Made by a program: the position numbers and the translations under genes
Part shown: positions 33,109 through 42,738 of the stretch, piece after piece
Numbering within the stretch: position 1 is the first letter of the stretch
How the letters are laid out: the number at the start of each line of letters is the position of its first letter
Origin: Rhodovarius crocodyli
GTDB lineage: Bacteria; Pseudomonadota; Alphaproteobacteria; Acetobacterales; Acetobacteraceae
Reading direction: 5' to 3'
Assembly (NCBI GenBank): GCA_945901085.1
Contig: CAMDJV010000006.1
Location: 1 to 64,000 of the forward strand
DNA: 64,000 bases
The notes under the pieces: generated by a model
The model's database searches: none
Told to the model about the DNA's origin: nothing
The model's input: the letters and a program-made list of their open reading frames with translations, nothing else

Positions 33109-33885
33109 ATGGGCGATTTGCCGACTCCCCCCGGTCCTGCGTCGCTAGATGCCCGTGTTCGCCGGTCTTTGGCCAAATGGCCGCAGCGGCCTCCCGGAAT
33201 GCCACGCAATATCAAGCAGCCAGGCACCTGGCTGCGCGCGCGGCCGGATAATTGGACCACCGGAACCCAGCCATTCCTCAAACTCCCCGGCAGCCGGCAC
33301 CTGCGCACCTTGCCCGATGGGCTATGGCTGCATTTCAGCCACGACCCGGGCGACCCTTATGCCGATATTCTCTGCATCGAGGCCTGCGCCTCGCTCACCA
33401 ACCTGCTCGACAAGCGCAGCCGCTTCGCCCCCAGCACCGGCTGCATGCAGGTTTTTTGTCCGCATCCCTGGCTCTTGGGGCCGAGCCTGCCCGAAACCAC
33501 GGTGCCGCGCTGGCGCCTGATCGCGCTCTTCTCCACCGAGCCGCTTGGCCCTGTCGTCCTGCCGGTGCGCGATATTCGGGTGGTCTATGGCCTGCGCGAT
33601 GAGCATTATCAGGGCTTCTGCGAAAGCCAGATGCCCGCCGCGCATGAATTCTTTTGCCCGATGGAGGCGCTGATGCAGCCCGAGGGCGACAAGAACCCGG
33701 CCATGCGCGCGCTGATGGCCCGCACCTCGGCCGGTGCCAATTTCATGCAATTGCCTGAGATTCCGCCCGAGGAGCCGCCACCCACCGCGCCCCATGCCGC
33801 GGCAGAGCCGCGCCCAGGCAGGCCGCGGCGGCGCCATCCCAGCGCCTTCAACACCATGTACACCATCCCCAGGCGCTGCGGCTGA
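33109..33885 (+). CDS. Conserved hypothetical protein
   Basis: A 258-residue soluble-looking protein with no signal peptide. Visible: WLRARPDNWTTGTQPFLKLPG, LWLHFSHDPGDPYADILCIEAC, a Cys in STGCMQVFCPHPWLLGPSLP, WRLIALFSTEPLGPVVLPVRD, and a basic C-terminal tail (RPGRPRRRHPS). I recognise no family. It is followed after 58 bases by a glycosyltransferase, which hints at but does not show a surface-glycan role. ATG 33109 (MGDLPTPPG) is chosen because upstream codons to 33043 look non-coding; CTCCTT upstream is not a ribosome site, so the start is uncertain. Confidence 0.7.
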   Translation: MGDLPTPPGPASLDARVRRSLAKWPQRPPGMPRNIKQPGTWLRARPDNWTTGTQPFLKLPGSRHLRTLPDGLWLHFSHDPGDPYADILCIEACASLTNLLDKRSRFAPSTGCMQVFCPHPWLLGPSLPETTVPRWRLIALFSTEPLGPVVLPVRDIRVVYGLRDEHYQGFCESQMPAAHEFFCPMEALMQPEGDKNPAMRALMARTSAGANFMQLPEIPPEEPPPTAPHAAAEPRPGRPRRRHPSAFNTMYTIPRRCG

Positions 33886-33943
33886 GGCGCCAAAGCCCAC
33901 AGGGGCGCTTGATGCGCCGCGCGGCACAGGGCACACCGGCAGA

Positions 33944-35047
33944 ATGTTTCCCACCATCCTCCAGGTTCTGCCGGCGCTGCATGCGGGTGGCGTGGAGCGC
34001 GGCACCTTGGAGATCGCCGCCGCCATCATCCAAGCTGGCGGCCGCGCCCTTGTGGCCAGCGCGGGCGGGCGCCTCGTGCCTGCGCTGCAGGCCTTGGGGG
34101 CGGAGCATTTCACCCTGCCCCTCACCAGCAAGGCGGCCATCTGGGGCAATGGCGGGCGGCTGGCGGCACTGGCCCGCGCCGAGGGGGTGGATATCATCCA
34201 TGCCCGCTCACGCGCCCCAGCCTGGTCGGCCTGGCGCGCGGCGCGGCTGACCTGTCTGCCTTTGGTCACCACCTGGCATGGCACCTATAATGAGAATTTC
34301 CCGGGCAAGGCGCTGTATAATTCGGTGATGGCGCGCGGCGCGCGGGTCATTGCCATCAGCGATTTCATCCGCGCCCATATTCTCGCCCGCCATCCTCAGG
34401 TGCAGCCGCGGCTGCGCACCATCCATCGCGGTGTGGATCCGAGCCTGTTTGACCCCGATGCCATAGACCCCGCGCGGGTGGCCGCGCTGCGCGCCGCCTG
34501 GAACCTCAGCCCCGGCCAGCCCACCCTGCTGCTGCCCGCCCGGCTCACCCGCTGGAAGGGCCAGGGGGTGCTGATCGCGGCGCTCGCCCGCCTGCCCAGC
34601 CCGCCCGTGGCGGTGCTGCTGGGCGATGGCAGGGCGGGCTATGCCGCCGAACTCACCCGCCTGGCCGCAGCCCAGGGCGTGCCCCTGGTGCTGGCCGGCC
34701 ATACCGCCGATATGCCCGCAGCCCTGCTGGCCGCCGATATCATCATCCATGCCAGCACCGAGGCCGAGGCCTTTGGCCGCGTGGTGATCGAGGCGCAGGC
34801 CATGCGCCGCCCGGTCATCGCTGCCGATCTCGGCGGCCCGCGCGAGACCATCACCCATGGCCGCACCGGCTGGCTCACCCCCCCAGGCGACGCCACCGCC
34901 CTGACGCAAACCCTGGCCATGCTGCTGGCCATGCCCCCGCAGGCCCGAGACGCCATCGGCGCCGCCGCCCGCGCCGATGTGCTGGCGCGCTTCTCCACCG
35001 CCGCCATGCAGGCCGCCACCCTCGATGTCTATCGGGAATTGGCATGA
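33944..35047 (+). CDS. Glycosyltransferase family 4 protein
   Basis: A 367-residue GT-B retaining glycosyltransferase. The N-terminal half starts ILQVLPALHAGGVERGTLEIA (the Gly-Gly-Val-Glu-Arg donor loop), with TTWHGTYNENFPGKALYN and VIAISDFIRAHIL. The C-terminal half has LLPARLTRWKGQGVLI, VLLGDGRAGYAAEL and the catalytic EAFGRVVIEAQAMRRPVIAADLGGPRE (Ex7E). It likely builds LPS or another surface polysaccharide; the sugar is unknown. The stop overlaps the next glycosyltransferase start by four bases. In-frame sequence upstream of 33944 overlaps the hypothetical gene and was rejected. Confidence 0.93.
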   Translation: MFPTILQVLPALHAGGVERGTLEIAAAIIQAGGRALVASAGGRLVPALQALGAEHFTLPLTSKAAIWGNGGRLAALARAEGVDIIHARSRAPAWSAWRAARLTCLPLVTTWHGTYNENFPGKALYNSVMARGARVIAISDFIRAHILARHPQVQPRLRTIHRGVDPSLFDPDAIDPARVAALRAAWNLSPGQPTLLLPARLTRWKGQGVLIAALARLPSPPVAVLLGDGRAGYAAELTRLAAAQGVPLVLAGHTADMPAALLAADIIIHASTEAEAFGRVVIEAQAMRRPVIAADLGGPRETITHGRTGWLTPPGDATALTQTLAMLLAMPPQARDAIGAAARADVLARFSTAAMQAATLDVYRELA

Positions 35048-35970
35048 GGCGGGTTTTGATCATCAAGCTCGGCGCGCTGGGCGATTTCGTGCAGGGTTTT
35101 GGCCCCTTTGCCGCCATTCGGGCGCATCATCCAACCGCCCATATCACCCTGCTCACCACCCGCCCCTTTGCCGCCCTGGCCGAGGCCAGCCCATGGTTCG
35201 ATGCGGTGTGGCATGATGGCAGGCCCTCCTGGCTGGACCTCGCCGCGCTGGCGCGCCTGGCCAGGCGGCTGCGCGCTGCGCGCTTCGAGCGGGTTTATGA
35301 TTTGCAAACCTCGCCACGCTCCTCGCGCTACCGGCTTTTCGTCGGCCGCGCGGCGGAATGGTCGGGCGTCATCGCCGCCGCCTCGCATCCCCATGCCAAT
35401 CCGCAGCGCGATGCCATGCACACGGTCGAGCGCCAGCGGGACCAATTGATGATGGCCGGCATTGCGGATTTCCCTCCCCCCGCGCTGGATTGGCTGGATG
35501 GTGATCTCTCAAGCCTGGGCCCGCTGCCGCCGCGTTTCGCCCTGCTATTGCCCGGTGCCTCGCCGCATCGGCCCGGCAAACGCTGGCCGCTCGGCCATTT
35601 CGCCGCGCTGGGCCGCGCCTTGCCCTTTCCCGCCATCATCTGCGGCGGCCCGGCCGAGGCGCTGCTGGGTGCCGAGTTGGAGGCTGGCGGACTGATCAAC
35701 CTGGTCGGCCGCACCTCCCTGCCGCAACTGGCCGCCTTGGCGCGGCGGGCGGCCTTCACCCTGGGCAATGATAGCGGGCCCACCCATCTCGCCGCCGTGG
35801 CGGGCTGCCCCACCTGGGCGCTGTTCGGCGCCGAGAGCGAGCCGTTTCGCTGCGCCCCGCGCGGGCCGGCGGCGCATTGGCTGCGCCATATCCCGCTGGC
35901 GGAACTGACGCCCGAGGCGGTGCTTCAGTCGCTCGGCGCCTCGGTCGCCGGCGGCAGCAGCCATTCCTGA
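35044..35970 (+). CDS. Glycosyltransferase family 9 (ADP-heptosyltransferase-like)
   Basis: A 308-residue GT-B protein of the WaaF/WaaC class, transferring heptose or a related sugar to LPS core. VLIIKLGALGDFVQGFGPFAAIR at the N-terminus, the acceptor-side Asp in the GALGDF loop, LLLPGASPHRPGKRWPLGHFAAL, ICGGPAEA, LVGRTSLPQLAALAR and TLGNDSGPTHLAAVAGCPT (the nucleotide-sugar site) are all present. Co-translated with the GT4 gene. Its last 46 bases overlap the 3' end of the opposite NYN-domain gene. Confidence 0.92.
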   Translation: MRRVLIIKLGALGDFVQGFGPFAAIRAHHPTAHITLLTTRPFAALAEASPWFDAVWHDGRPSWLDLAALARLARRLRAARFERVYDLQTSPRSSRYRLFVGRAAEWSGVIAAASHPHANPQRDAMHTVERQRDQLMMAGIADFPPPALDWLDGDLSSLGPLPPRFALLLPGASPHRPGKRWPLGHFAALGRALPFPAIICGGPAEALLGAELEAGGLINLVGRTSLPQLAALARRAAFTLGNDSGPTHLAAVAGCPTWALFGAESEPFRCAPRGPAAHWLRHIPLAELTPEAVLQSLGASVAGGSSHS

Positions 35971-36755
35971 CGCACCACGAAGCCGCCCGCCGGGCCTTCC
36001 TGCCGCACGATCCCGCCCACCCGCGCCACCAGGGCATCAATGGAGCCGGTGCCGCCCCAATCGCTCTCACGCAGCGTTATGCCGGTGCGGGTGCGCACCT
36101 GTGCGCCCAGCGCGGCCAGCGGCACCGGGCCCTGCGCCTCGGCCATGATCTCCCCCATCGCCGCAATCACCTGTTCGCCGGCATCCTGGCCGAACAGCGC
36201 CTCATCAAGCGGGCTCGCCTCCCAGCCCAGACCACGGGCGAGGGCATCGAGCCCAACCACACTATCCGCCGCCGCGCGCACCACCCGGCCGACATCGGGA
36301 TGCGCCACGAGCTTGGTGCGCCGATCCGCCGCGCGCAGGCGCAGCAGCAGCGGCACGAAATCCGAATCGGTGGACATGAGGATGAATTCATCGAAATGGG
36401 TGGAGGCTGCCAGCGCATCCATCACATCAAGCGCCATGCGAAGATCGGCGCCGTTTTTCATCCGCGTCAGTGGCGGGCAATCCACCACCTCGAAGCCCAA
36501 GGCCTGAAAGGCGCGGCGGAAGGCGCTGAAATAGGCCCGGTTGCCGTTTTCATCCAGCAGATAGCCGGCTGGGTTCATATAGCAGCGGCGCAGCAGCACC
36601 CGGCGCGGTAGGTCATGCGTCAGCCAATCGAACCAGGGCTCGGGGTCGGTGGCAAAGCGATGGGCGACGGAAGGACCAGCCCCGGTGGCCAGGCCAGAGA
36701 CGACATTGTCGAAATCAAGGAAGACCGCCGAGCGGAGAGTATCGTGCTGCTGCAT
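35925..36755 (-). CDS. NYN domain protein with C-terminal OST-HTH/LOTUS-like domain
   Basis: A 276-residue LabA/PIN-like putative RNase. The NYN fold acidic residues are in AVFLDFDNVVSG (near residue 13), PPLTRMKNGADLRMALDVMDAL and FILMSTDSDFVPLLLRLRAAD. The C-terminal 75 residues (VIAAMGEIMAEAQGPVPLAALGAQVRTRTG, GSIDALVARVGG) resemble an OST-HTH/LOTUS RNA-binding domain. It probably acts on RNA. The start at 36755 (MQQHDTLR) is preferred over TTG 36767. It is convergent with and overlaps the GT9 gene by 46 bases, and is divergent from thrS. Confidence 0.88.
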   Translation of the reverse strand: MQQHDTLRSAVFLDFDNVVSGLATGAGPSVAHRFATDPEPWFDWLTHDLPRRVLLRRCYMNPAGYLLDENGNRAYFSAFRRAFQALGFEVVDCPPLTRMKNGADLRMALDVMDALAASTHFDEFILMSTDSDFVPLLLRLRAADRRTKLVAHPDVGRVVRAAADSVVGLDALARGLGWEASPLDEALFGQDAGEQVIAAMGEIMAEAQGPVPLAALGAQVRTRTGITLRESDWGGTGSIDALVARVGGIVRQEGPAGGFVVRQEWLLPPATEAPSD

Positions 36756-36865
36756 GGCTGCAAGCAATGGGCGCTGGTCCGTTCCGCGGCAAGGCCCGCT
36801 CAGGCACTCTTGACCCTGCCATGCTGCGCGGCGATGGTCCGCCCCTTTCCTTTTGAAGGTTCACC

Positions 36866-38821
36866 ATGCCTGCCATTACCCTGCCCGACGGTTCCGTTCG
36901 CCACTTCCCCGGCACGGTCACGGGCACCGAGATCGCCGCCAGCATCGGCCCGGGCCTGCTCAAGGCTGCCATGGTGATGGTGGTGGATGGCGTGCAGAAG
37001 GATCTCTCGGAGAGCATCAGCGCCGATGCCAGCCTGCGCTTCATCACCCGCCGTGACCCCGAGGCGCTGGACATCATCCGCCATGACGCCGCCCATGTGC
37101 TGGCCGAGGCGGTGCAGGAGCTCTTCCCCGGCACCCAGGTCACCATCGGCCCGGCCATCGACAACGGCTTCTACTACGATTTCGCCCGCAACGAGCCCTT
37201 CACGCCCGAGGATTTCCCGGCGATTGAGGCCAAGATGCGCGAGATCATCGCCCGCAATGCCGCCTTTGAGCGCGAGGTATGGCCGCGCGAGCAGGCCATC
37301 GCCTTCTTCAAAGAACGGGGCGAGAACTACAAGGCCGAGCTGATCTCCGACCTGCCGGTGGATGTGCCGATCTCGATCTATCGCCAGGGCGATTGGATCG
37401 ACCTTTGCCGCGGCCCGCATGCGCCCACCACCGGCGCCGTCGGCACCGCCTTCAAGCTGCAGAAAGTGGCCGGCGCCTATTGGCGGGGCGACCACCGCAA
37501 CGCCATGCTCAGCCGCATCTACGCCACCGCCTGGCGCGACCAGAAGGAGCTGGATGCGCATCTGCACATGCTCGAGGAGGCAGAAAAGCGCGACCACCGC
37601 CGCATCGCCAAGGAGATGCACCTCTTCCACATGCAGGAGGAGGCGCAAGGCTCGGTGTTCTGGCACGCGCCGGGCTGGAAGCTCTACCGCACGGTGGAGG
37701 ATTACATGCGCCGCCGCCTCGACGCCTCGGGCTATCAGGAGGTGAAGACGCCGCAGTTGGTGGATCGCCGGCTGTGGGAGGCCTCGGGCCATTGGGAGAA
37801 ATTCCGCAGCGCGATGTTCATCGCCACCGTCGAGGATCAGGACGAGGCGCATAAAATTCACGCCCTCAAGCCAATGAACTGCCCCTGCCATGTGCAGATC
37901 TTCAATCAGGGCATTCGCAGCTATCGTGAATTGCCGCTGCGAATGGCCGAATTCGGCGCCTGCCACCGCTACGAACCCTCGGGCGCGCTGCATGGCATTA
38001 TGCGGGTGCGCGCCTTCACCCAGGATGACGCGCATATCTTCTGCGAGGAGCATCAGATCGCCGATGAGACGGTGCGCTTCGTGGCGCTGCTCTCCAGCAT
38101 TTACCGTGATCTCGGCTTCCCCGAATTCCGGGTGAAATTCTCCGACCGCCCGGCCACCCGCGCCGGCGATGACGCGACCTGGGACCGGGCCGAGGGCGCG
38201 CTGAAAGAGGCCTGCCGCATCGCCGGGGTGGAATATGAACTCAACCCCGGCGAGGGCGCCTTCTACGGCCCGAAGCTGGAATTCGTCCTACGCGACGCCA
38301 TTGGCCGCGACTGGCAATGCGGCACGCTGCAGGTGGATTTCGTCCTGCCCGAACGGTTGGACGCGCTCTACACCGCAGAAGATGGCGGCCGTAAACGCCC
38401 GGTCATGCTCCACCGCGCCATTCTGGGCAGCTTCGAGCGCTTCCTGGGCATGCTCATCGAGCAATATGCCGGCCGCTTCCCGCTCTGGCTTGCGCCGCGC
38501 CAGGTGGTGGTGGCCTCCATTGTCGATGACGCGGCCGATTATGCGCGCGAGGTGGTGGCCGCGCTGAACGCGGCCGGCATCCGCGCCGAGGCCGATACCC
38601 GCAACGAGAAGATCAACCGCAAGGTCGTCGATCATATTGAGACTCGGGTGCCGGTGCTGGCCGTGGTGGGCCGGCGCGAGGCGGAAGAGCGCAAGCTGGT
38701 GCTCCGCCGCCTGCCCGGCCGCGAGCAGGAAAGCCATGATCTGGCCGAGGCGGTGCGAATTCTGGCCGCTGAGGCGACGCCGCCGGACTTGTCAAGCGCC
38801 AACCCGGTTGCAGTTGCCTGA
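36866..38821 (+). CDS. thrS: Threonyl-tRNA synthetase
   Basis: A 651-residue class II synthetase charging tRNA-Thr. N-terminal TGS domain ([19 protein letters not shown]), editing domain with [16 protein letters not shown] and the Cys/His region [10 protein letters not shown], the catalytic core with [23 protein letters not shown] (Zn Cys), [15 protein letters not shown] and [16 protein letters not shown], and the C-terminal anticodon-binding domain. Full length. GAAGG lies about eight bases before the ATG. infC follows after 60 bases, the classical thrS-infC pair. Confidence 0.98.
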   Translation: MPAITLPDGSVRHFPGTVTGTEIAASIGPGLLKAAMVMVVDGVQKDLSESISADASLRFITRRDPEALDIIRHDAAHVLAEAVQELFPGTQVTIGPAIDNGFYYDFARNEPFTPEDFPAIEAKMREIIARNAAFEREVWPREQAIAFFKERGENYKAELISDLPVDVPISIYRQGDWIDLCRGPHAPTTGAVGTAFKLQKVAGAYWRGDHRNAMLSRIYATAWRDQKELDAHLHMLEEAEKRDHRRIAKEMHLFHMQEEAQGSVFWHAPGWKLYRTVEDYMRRRLDASGYQEVKTPQLVDRRLWEASGHWEKFRSAMFIATVEDQDEAHKIHALKPMNCPCHVQIFNQGIRSYRELPLRMAEFGACHRYEPSGALHGIMRVRAFTQDDAHIFCEEHQIADETVRFVALLSSIYRDLGFPEFRVKFSDRPATRAGDDATWDRAEGALKEACRIAGVEYELNPGEGAFYGPKLEFVLRDAIGRDWQCGTLQVDFVLPERLDALYTAEDGGRKRPVMLHRAILGSFERFLGMLIEQYAGRFPLWLAPRQVVVASIVDDAADYAREVVAALNAAGIRAEADTRNEKINRKVVDHIETRVPVLAVVGRREAEERKLVLRRLPGREQESHDLAEAVRILAAEATPPDLSSANPVAVA

Positions 38822-38881
38822 GCGAATCGCCATAACAGAGCCGTCACACCAACAGGAGAAACTCCCATACCTCGTAGTCCC

Positions 38882-39412
38882 ATGCCTTCTGCGCCCCAAC
38901 TGCCCAGCCGAGACGGTCCGCGCGTGAACGAAGATATCCGCGTGCCGCAGGTCCGCCTCATCGACCAGAATGGCGAAATGCTGGGCGTGATGACCTCGCG
39001 CGATGCGCTGTACCGGGCCTATTCGGTGGGGTTGGACCTGCTGGAGATCTCCCCCAATGCCGTTCCGCCGGTGTGCAAGATCACCGATTACGGCAAGTTC
39101 AAATACGAGCAGCAGAAGAAGGCCAACGAGGCCCGCAAGAAGCAAAAGGTTGTCGAGATCAAGGAAATCAAGGTTCGCCCGAACATTGATGACCATGACT
39201 ATGATACCAAGATGAAGCAAATGAAAGGCTTCATTGCTGATGGCGACAAGGTGAAGGTCACGCTGCGCTTCCGCGGCCGCGAAATGGCGCACCAGGAGCT
39301 GGGCGTGAAGGTGCTGGAGCGGGTGAAGACGGAATTGGCCGAGCTGGCCAAGGTTGAATCCATGCCGCGCCTGGAAAACCGTCAGATGATCATGGTGCTC
39401 GCACCAAAATAA
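38882..39412 (+). CDS. infC: Translation initiation factor IF-3
   Basis: A 176-residue IF-3. [22 protein letters not shown] starts the N-terminal domain, the lysine-rich linker is [20 protein letters not shown], and the C-terminal domain has [24 protein letters not shown] and [16 protein letters not shown]. The start appears to be an ordinary ATG rather than the rare AUU used for autoregulation in E. coli. rpmI and rplT, which usually follow infC, are not here: the next gene is on the opposite strand and overlaps infC by 23 bases. Confidence 0.97.
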   Translation: MPSAPQLPSRDGPRVNEDIRVPQVRLIDQNGEMLGVMTSRDALYRAYSVGLDLLEISPNAVPPVCKITDYGKFKYEQQKKANEARKKQKVVEIKEIKVRPNIDDHDYDTKMKQMKGFIADGDKVKVTLRFRGREMAHQELGVKVLERVKTELAELAKVESMPRLENRQMIMVLAPK

Positions 39413-39758
39413 CCAGAATCGGCGGCTGGTGCCGCTTGAGCACCAGCACCGCATTCTGCCGGAAGCGGCGGGCAAGAACTAACCCGGCCCGCGCATCCAT
39501 CTCCACCAGCCGCTGTATTTCCAGCCAAGCGCCCTGCCCCGATTGCGCCTCGCGCCAGGGGTTGCGGCGCAATGCCGCGTCCAGCGCGCGCAGCATTCTG
39601 GCATTCCAACCCGGCGGATGGCGGCGGGAATGTGGGTTATGCGCCGTCAGCAGCACTGCGGGCGGCCCGGGCCATAATGGCCGGCGCCCCACCCGCAGCA
39701 GCCTCCCATCCACATGATAGGCGCTGGCGCGAAAAACCCTCTCCAGCGCCGGGCGCAT
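39390..39758 (-). CDS. DUF3293-like protein
   Basis: A 122-residue protein that is easy to miss because the same frame continues as non-coding sequence upstream. Its ATG (39758) overlaps the stop of the rRNA methyltransferase by one base (TGATG). The sequence shows [12 protein letters not shown], then [32 protein letters not shown] and a short C-terminal strand pair ([17 protein letters not shown]). This matches the DUF3293 pattern of '...T.wNP.S...s..eN..r...L...L', a small alpha/beta protein of unknown function. Its 3' end overlaps infC by 23 bases on the other strand. Confidence 0.78.
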   Translation of the reverse strand: MRPALERVFRASAYHVDGRLLRVGRRPLWPGPPAVLLTAHNPHSRRHPPGWNARMLRALDAALRRNPWREAQSGQGAWLEIQRLVEMDARAGLVLARRFRQNAVLVLKRHQPPILVILVRAP

Positions 39759-40930
39759 CACAGCGCGTAAAGCAGCCCCTTGAGATAGGCGCTCTCGGGC
39801 AGCATGGGGTGCACTGGGTGATCGGCGCCCGCGCCGCCGGAAAACAGCAGCCGCCCCTCCCGCCGGGCGCGGAAAATGCCATGCGCGGTCGCGTCGATAA
39901 ACTCGCCGGGACTGACATGATGCGAGCAACTGGCGATGAAGAGAAACCCACCCGGATTGACCATCCCGGCGCAAAACCGCGCCAATTGGGCATAGGCCCT
40001 GAGCGCATTGGGGTTATCCTTGCGCGCCTTGGCGAAGGCGGGCGGGTCGGCCACCACCACATCGAAACGCTGGCCCTCGCCATGCCATTTCTCCAGCATG
40101 GCCAGGGCCTCGCCGCGCTGCACCGTGACCTGCGCCAGCCCATGCGCGGCGGCGGTGCGGCTGGCAAGCGCCAGGGCGGGCTCGCTGCGGTCCAGCAGCG
40201 TCACATGCGCCGCCCCCGCCGCCGCCGCCGCCAGGCCAAAGCCGCCGGTGTGGCAAAACGCATCCAGCACCCGCGCGCCGGCGCAAAGCGCGGCCACCCT
40301 TGCGCGATTCTCCCGCTGGTCATGGAACCAGCCGGTCTTCTGGCCATTCAGCAGGTCCATTTCAAAGCGCAGGCTGCCCTCCTCGACAAAGGCGGTGGCA
40401 TCCTCGCCCAGCAGCAGGCCGGTCTGCTCCTCCAGCCCCTCCAGCTTGCGCACCGGGCTGTCATTGCGGGCGATGATGCTGCGCGGGCCGATCAGGTTTT
40501 GCAGCGCTGCCAGAATGAGCGGCGTTGCGCGCTCCATGCCGGCAGTATTGGCCTGCAGCGCCAGAACATCGCCATAACGGTCGATCACGAGGCCCGGCAG
40601 GCCATCGGCCTCGGCATGCACCAGGCGGTAATGCGGCCTGCTGAAGAGCTTTTGCCGCAGGGTGAGGGCCTGGGCAATCCGCGCCTCGAACCAGGCGGCA
40701 TCGGGGGTGGCGGCGGGGTTGCGGTCCAGCAGGCGGGCGGCCATCAGGCTATGGGGGTTGAAATGCCAGATGCCCCGGCGCGCACCATCATCGCCCTCAA
40801 TCTGCACGGCGCTGCCCGGCGGCAGGCTGCGCAGGGCGTGGTTCATCGCCACCTCATTGGAGAAAATCCAGGGATGGCCGGTTTTGGCGCGGGCATCGCG
40901 GCCGGGCAGGAGTTTGACGGTGGGGAGCAT
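39758..40930 (-). CDS. Class I SAM-dependent rRNA methyltransferase (RlmI-like)
   Basis: A 390-residue 23S rRNA m5C methyltransferase-type protein. An N-terminal PUA domain (VKLLPGRDARAKTGHPWIFSNE), a middle EEHEE domain (LVHAEADGLPGLVIDRYG), then the SAM-binding core VLDAFCHTGGFGLAAAAAG, FDVVVADPPAFAKARKD (catalytic-type motif IV DPPAF) and LFIASCSHHVS. Relatives methylate C1962 of 23S rRNA. Coupled to the DUF3293-like gene downstream; the DMT transporter gene ends six bases upstream, so the three may be co-transcribed. Confidence 0.93.
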   Translation of the reverse strand: MLPTVKLLPGRDARAKTGHPWIFSNEVAMNHALRSLPPGSAVQIEGDDGARRGIWHFNPHSLMAARLLDRNPAATPDAAWFEARIAQALTLRQKLFSRPHYRLVHAEADGLPGLVIDRYGDVLALQANTAGMERATPLILAALQNLIGPRSIIARNDSPVRKLEGLEEQTGLLLGEDATAFVEEGSLRFEMDLLNGQKTGWFHDQRENRARVAALCAGARVLDAFCHTGGFGLAAAAAGAAHVTLLDRSEPALALASRTAAAHGLAQVTVQRGEALAMLEKWHGEGQRFDVVVADPPAFAKARKDNPNALRAYAQLARFCAGMVNPGGFLFIASCSHHVSPGEFIDATAHGIFRARREGRLLFSGGAGADHPVHPMLPESAYLKGLLYAL

Positions 40931-40936
40931 CCCCCC

Positions 40937-41818
40937 TTATCCGCGCGAAGCCAGCACCACGCCAGCCAGGGTGAGCAAAAGCGCTGCCGTCTCGCGCAGG
41001 CCAAAGGGTTCGGGCAGAAACATCGCCGCCCCCGCCACCCCCACCATGGGGGCGAGCAGCATGGCGATGGTGGCGAAGGTGGCAGGCACCCGCTTGATCG
41101 CCTCGAACCAGGTCAGATAGGCGAGGCCAAGCGGCACCACCGTCATCCAAACCATAAAGAACCAGCCCTGATCTGACAGCGTATCAAAGCGCCAGGGCTC
41201 GAAAGCCAGCCCCAGCAGCAAGAGCGGCAGGCTGCCCAGCCCCACCTGCCAGGCCACGGTGGCAACCGGCGGCATGGCCAGCACATTCCGCTTGCCCAGC
41301 ACGGTGCCGAGCGCAAAGAGCAGTGGCGCCACCGTCATCAGCGCATAGCCCGGCAATTTGGCGAGCCCCAAATTCAGCCCCTGCCCGCCGAATAACAGCA
41401 CCACGCCGCTGAGCGACAGGCCAAGCGCCAGCAGCCGCCGCGCACTCGGCCGCTCCCCCAGCACCGGCCAGGCGAAAATCGCCGTCCAGACCGGCACTGT
41501 ATAGGCCACGATGGCGGCCTCGGCCGCGCCCATCCAGGTCAGCCCATACGTGGCCAGGCCCATCCAGGCCGTGACATTGAGCACCGCTGCCAGCAAAAGC
41601 CGCGGCCACATGCCGGCGGGAACCTTCAGCGAAATTCCAAAAGCCCAGGCGCCGAGGGCGAAACCCATGCCCGCCGCCACCCCGGCAAAGCCGCGCGCCT
41701 GCAAGGGCGACACCTCGGCCAGCAGCAATTTCAGCATGGGCCAATTGCTGCCCCAGCCACAGGCCGTGGCCACCAGCAGCACAATGCCCGCGGTGCTTAC
41801 GCGCTGAGCAGGTGGCAT
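40937..41818 (-). CDS. DMT/EamA family transporter
   Basis: A 293-residue inner-membrane protein with ten hydrophobic segments and two EamA repeats (GWGSNWPMLKLLLAEVSPLQARG; GYALMTVAPLLFALGTVLGKRN). Such proteins export small metabolites such as amino acids; the substrate cannot be read. The start at 41818 (MPPAQRVSTAG) overlaps the ABC ATPase gene end by 22 bases. An in-frame extension to 41857 lies inside that gene. Confidence 0.9.
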   Translation of the reverse strand: MPPAQRVSTAGIVLLVATACGWGSNWPMLKLLLAEVSPLQARGFAGVAAGMGFALGAWAFGISLKVPAGMWPRLLLAAVLNVTAWMGLATYGLTWMGAAEAAIVAYTVPVWTAIFAWPVLGERPSARRLLALGLSLSGVVLLFGGQGLNLGLAKLPGYALMTVAPLLFALGTVLGKRNVLAMPPVATVAWQVGLGSLPLLLLGLAFEPWRFDTLSDQGWFFMVWMTVVPLGLAYLTWFEAIKRVPATFATIAMLLAPMVGVAGAAMFLPEPFGLRETAALLLTLAGVVLASRG

Positions 41819-42738
41819 TCGGCGCCATCCACGCGGGGTGGCGTCTGCAGGCTGCAACGCGCGATAGCCACCGGGCAGCGCGGATGGAAGCGGCAGCCAG
41901 GGGGGATATTCGAGGGGTCGGGCAGCACATCACCCAGGCCGACATCGGGCACGCCCAGGCCCGGCTCAGGCGTCAGCACCGAGGCTAGCAACGCGCGGGT
42001 ATAGGGATGGCGAGGCGTGGCAAACAGCGCCTGGGCCTGCGCCTCCTCCACAATGCGCCCCAGATACATCACCGCCACCGTATCGGCGATATGCTCCACC
42101 ACCGCCAGATTATGGCTGATGAAGATGGTGGTGAGGTTCAGGCTGCGCCGCAGATCGGCCAGCAGGTTCAGAATTTGCGATTGCACCGAGACATCGAGCG
42201 CCGAGGTCGGCTCATCGCAGAGCAGAATGCGCGGGCGCAGCACCAAGGCCCGGGCAATGGCAATGCGCTGGCGCTGCCCGCCCGAGAGCTGCGCCGGGTA
42301 GCGGCTGGCCATATCGGGGGAAATGCCCACCTGCTCGAGCATCTCGGCCACCCGGCTGCGGGTCTCGCGGCCCGCCACGCCTTGCGCCACCAGCGGCATG
42401 GCGACGATATCGCCAATGCTGCGGCGCGGATTGAGCGAGGAAAACGGGTCCTGAAACACCGGCTGGATGAGGCGGGCACGGGCGCGGCGGTCCAGCCGCG
42501 ACAAATCCTGCCCCTCCACCAGCACCGACCCGGCCGAAGCCGGCAGCAGCCCCAGGATCAGCCTTGCGAGGGTGGATTTGCCGCAGCCGCTCTCCCCCAC
42601 AATGCCCAGCGTGGCGCCGGTGGGGATGGAAAGCGTCACCCCATCCACCGCCCGCACATGCCTCGGCGTGCCGAAAAGCCCCTGCTTGACGATAAAGCGC
42701 TTTTCCAGATCGCGGATTTCAATGGCGGGCGTGCTCAT
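41797..42738 (-). CDS. Peptide-type ABC transporter ATP-binding protein (OppF/DppF-like)
   Basis: A 313-residue ATPase. Walker [16 protein letters not shown], signature LSGGQRQRIAIARAL, Walker B ILLCDEPTSALD, and a C-terminal oligopeptide-transporter extension with Cys pairs (PPGCRFHPRCPVAIARCSL), which in this family can bind a 4Fe-4S cluster. The start at 42738 overlaps the OppD-like stop by four bases. It is last of the four-gene transporter operon (44506-45420, 43688-44509, 42735-43691, this gene). Confidence 0.95.
   Translation of the reverse strand: MSTPAIEIRDLEKRFIVKQGLFGTPRHVRAVDGVTLSIPTGATLGIVGESGCGKSTLARLILGLLPASAGSVLVEGQDLSRLDRRARARLIQPVFQDPFSSLNPRRSIGDIVAMPLVAQGVAGRETRSRVAEMLEQVGISPDMASRYPAQLSGGQRQRIAIARALVLRPRILLCDEPTSALDVSVQSQILNLLADLRRSLNLTTIFISHNLAVVEHIADTVAVMYLGRIVEEAQAQALFATPRHPYTRALLASVLTPEPGLGVPDVGLGDVLPDPSNIPPGCRFHPRCPVAIARCSLQTPPRVDGAECHLLSA

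Noticed and set aside
39572-41176. 534-codon plus-strand frame across the rRNA methyltransferase
   Set aside because: Antisense shadow of methyltransferase and DMT genes.
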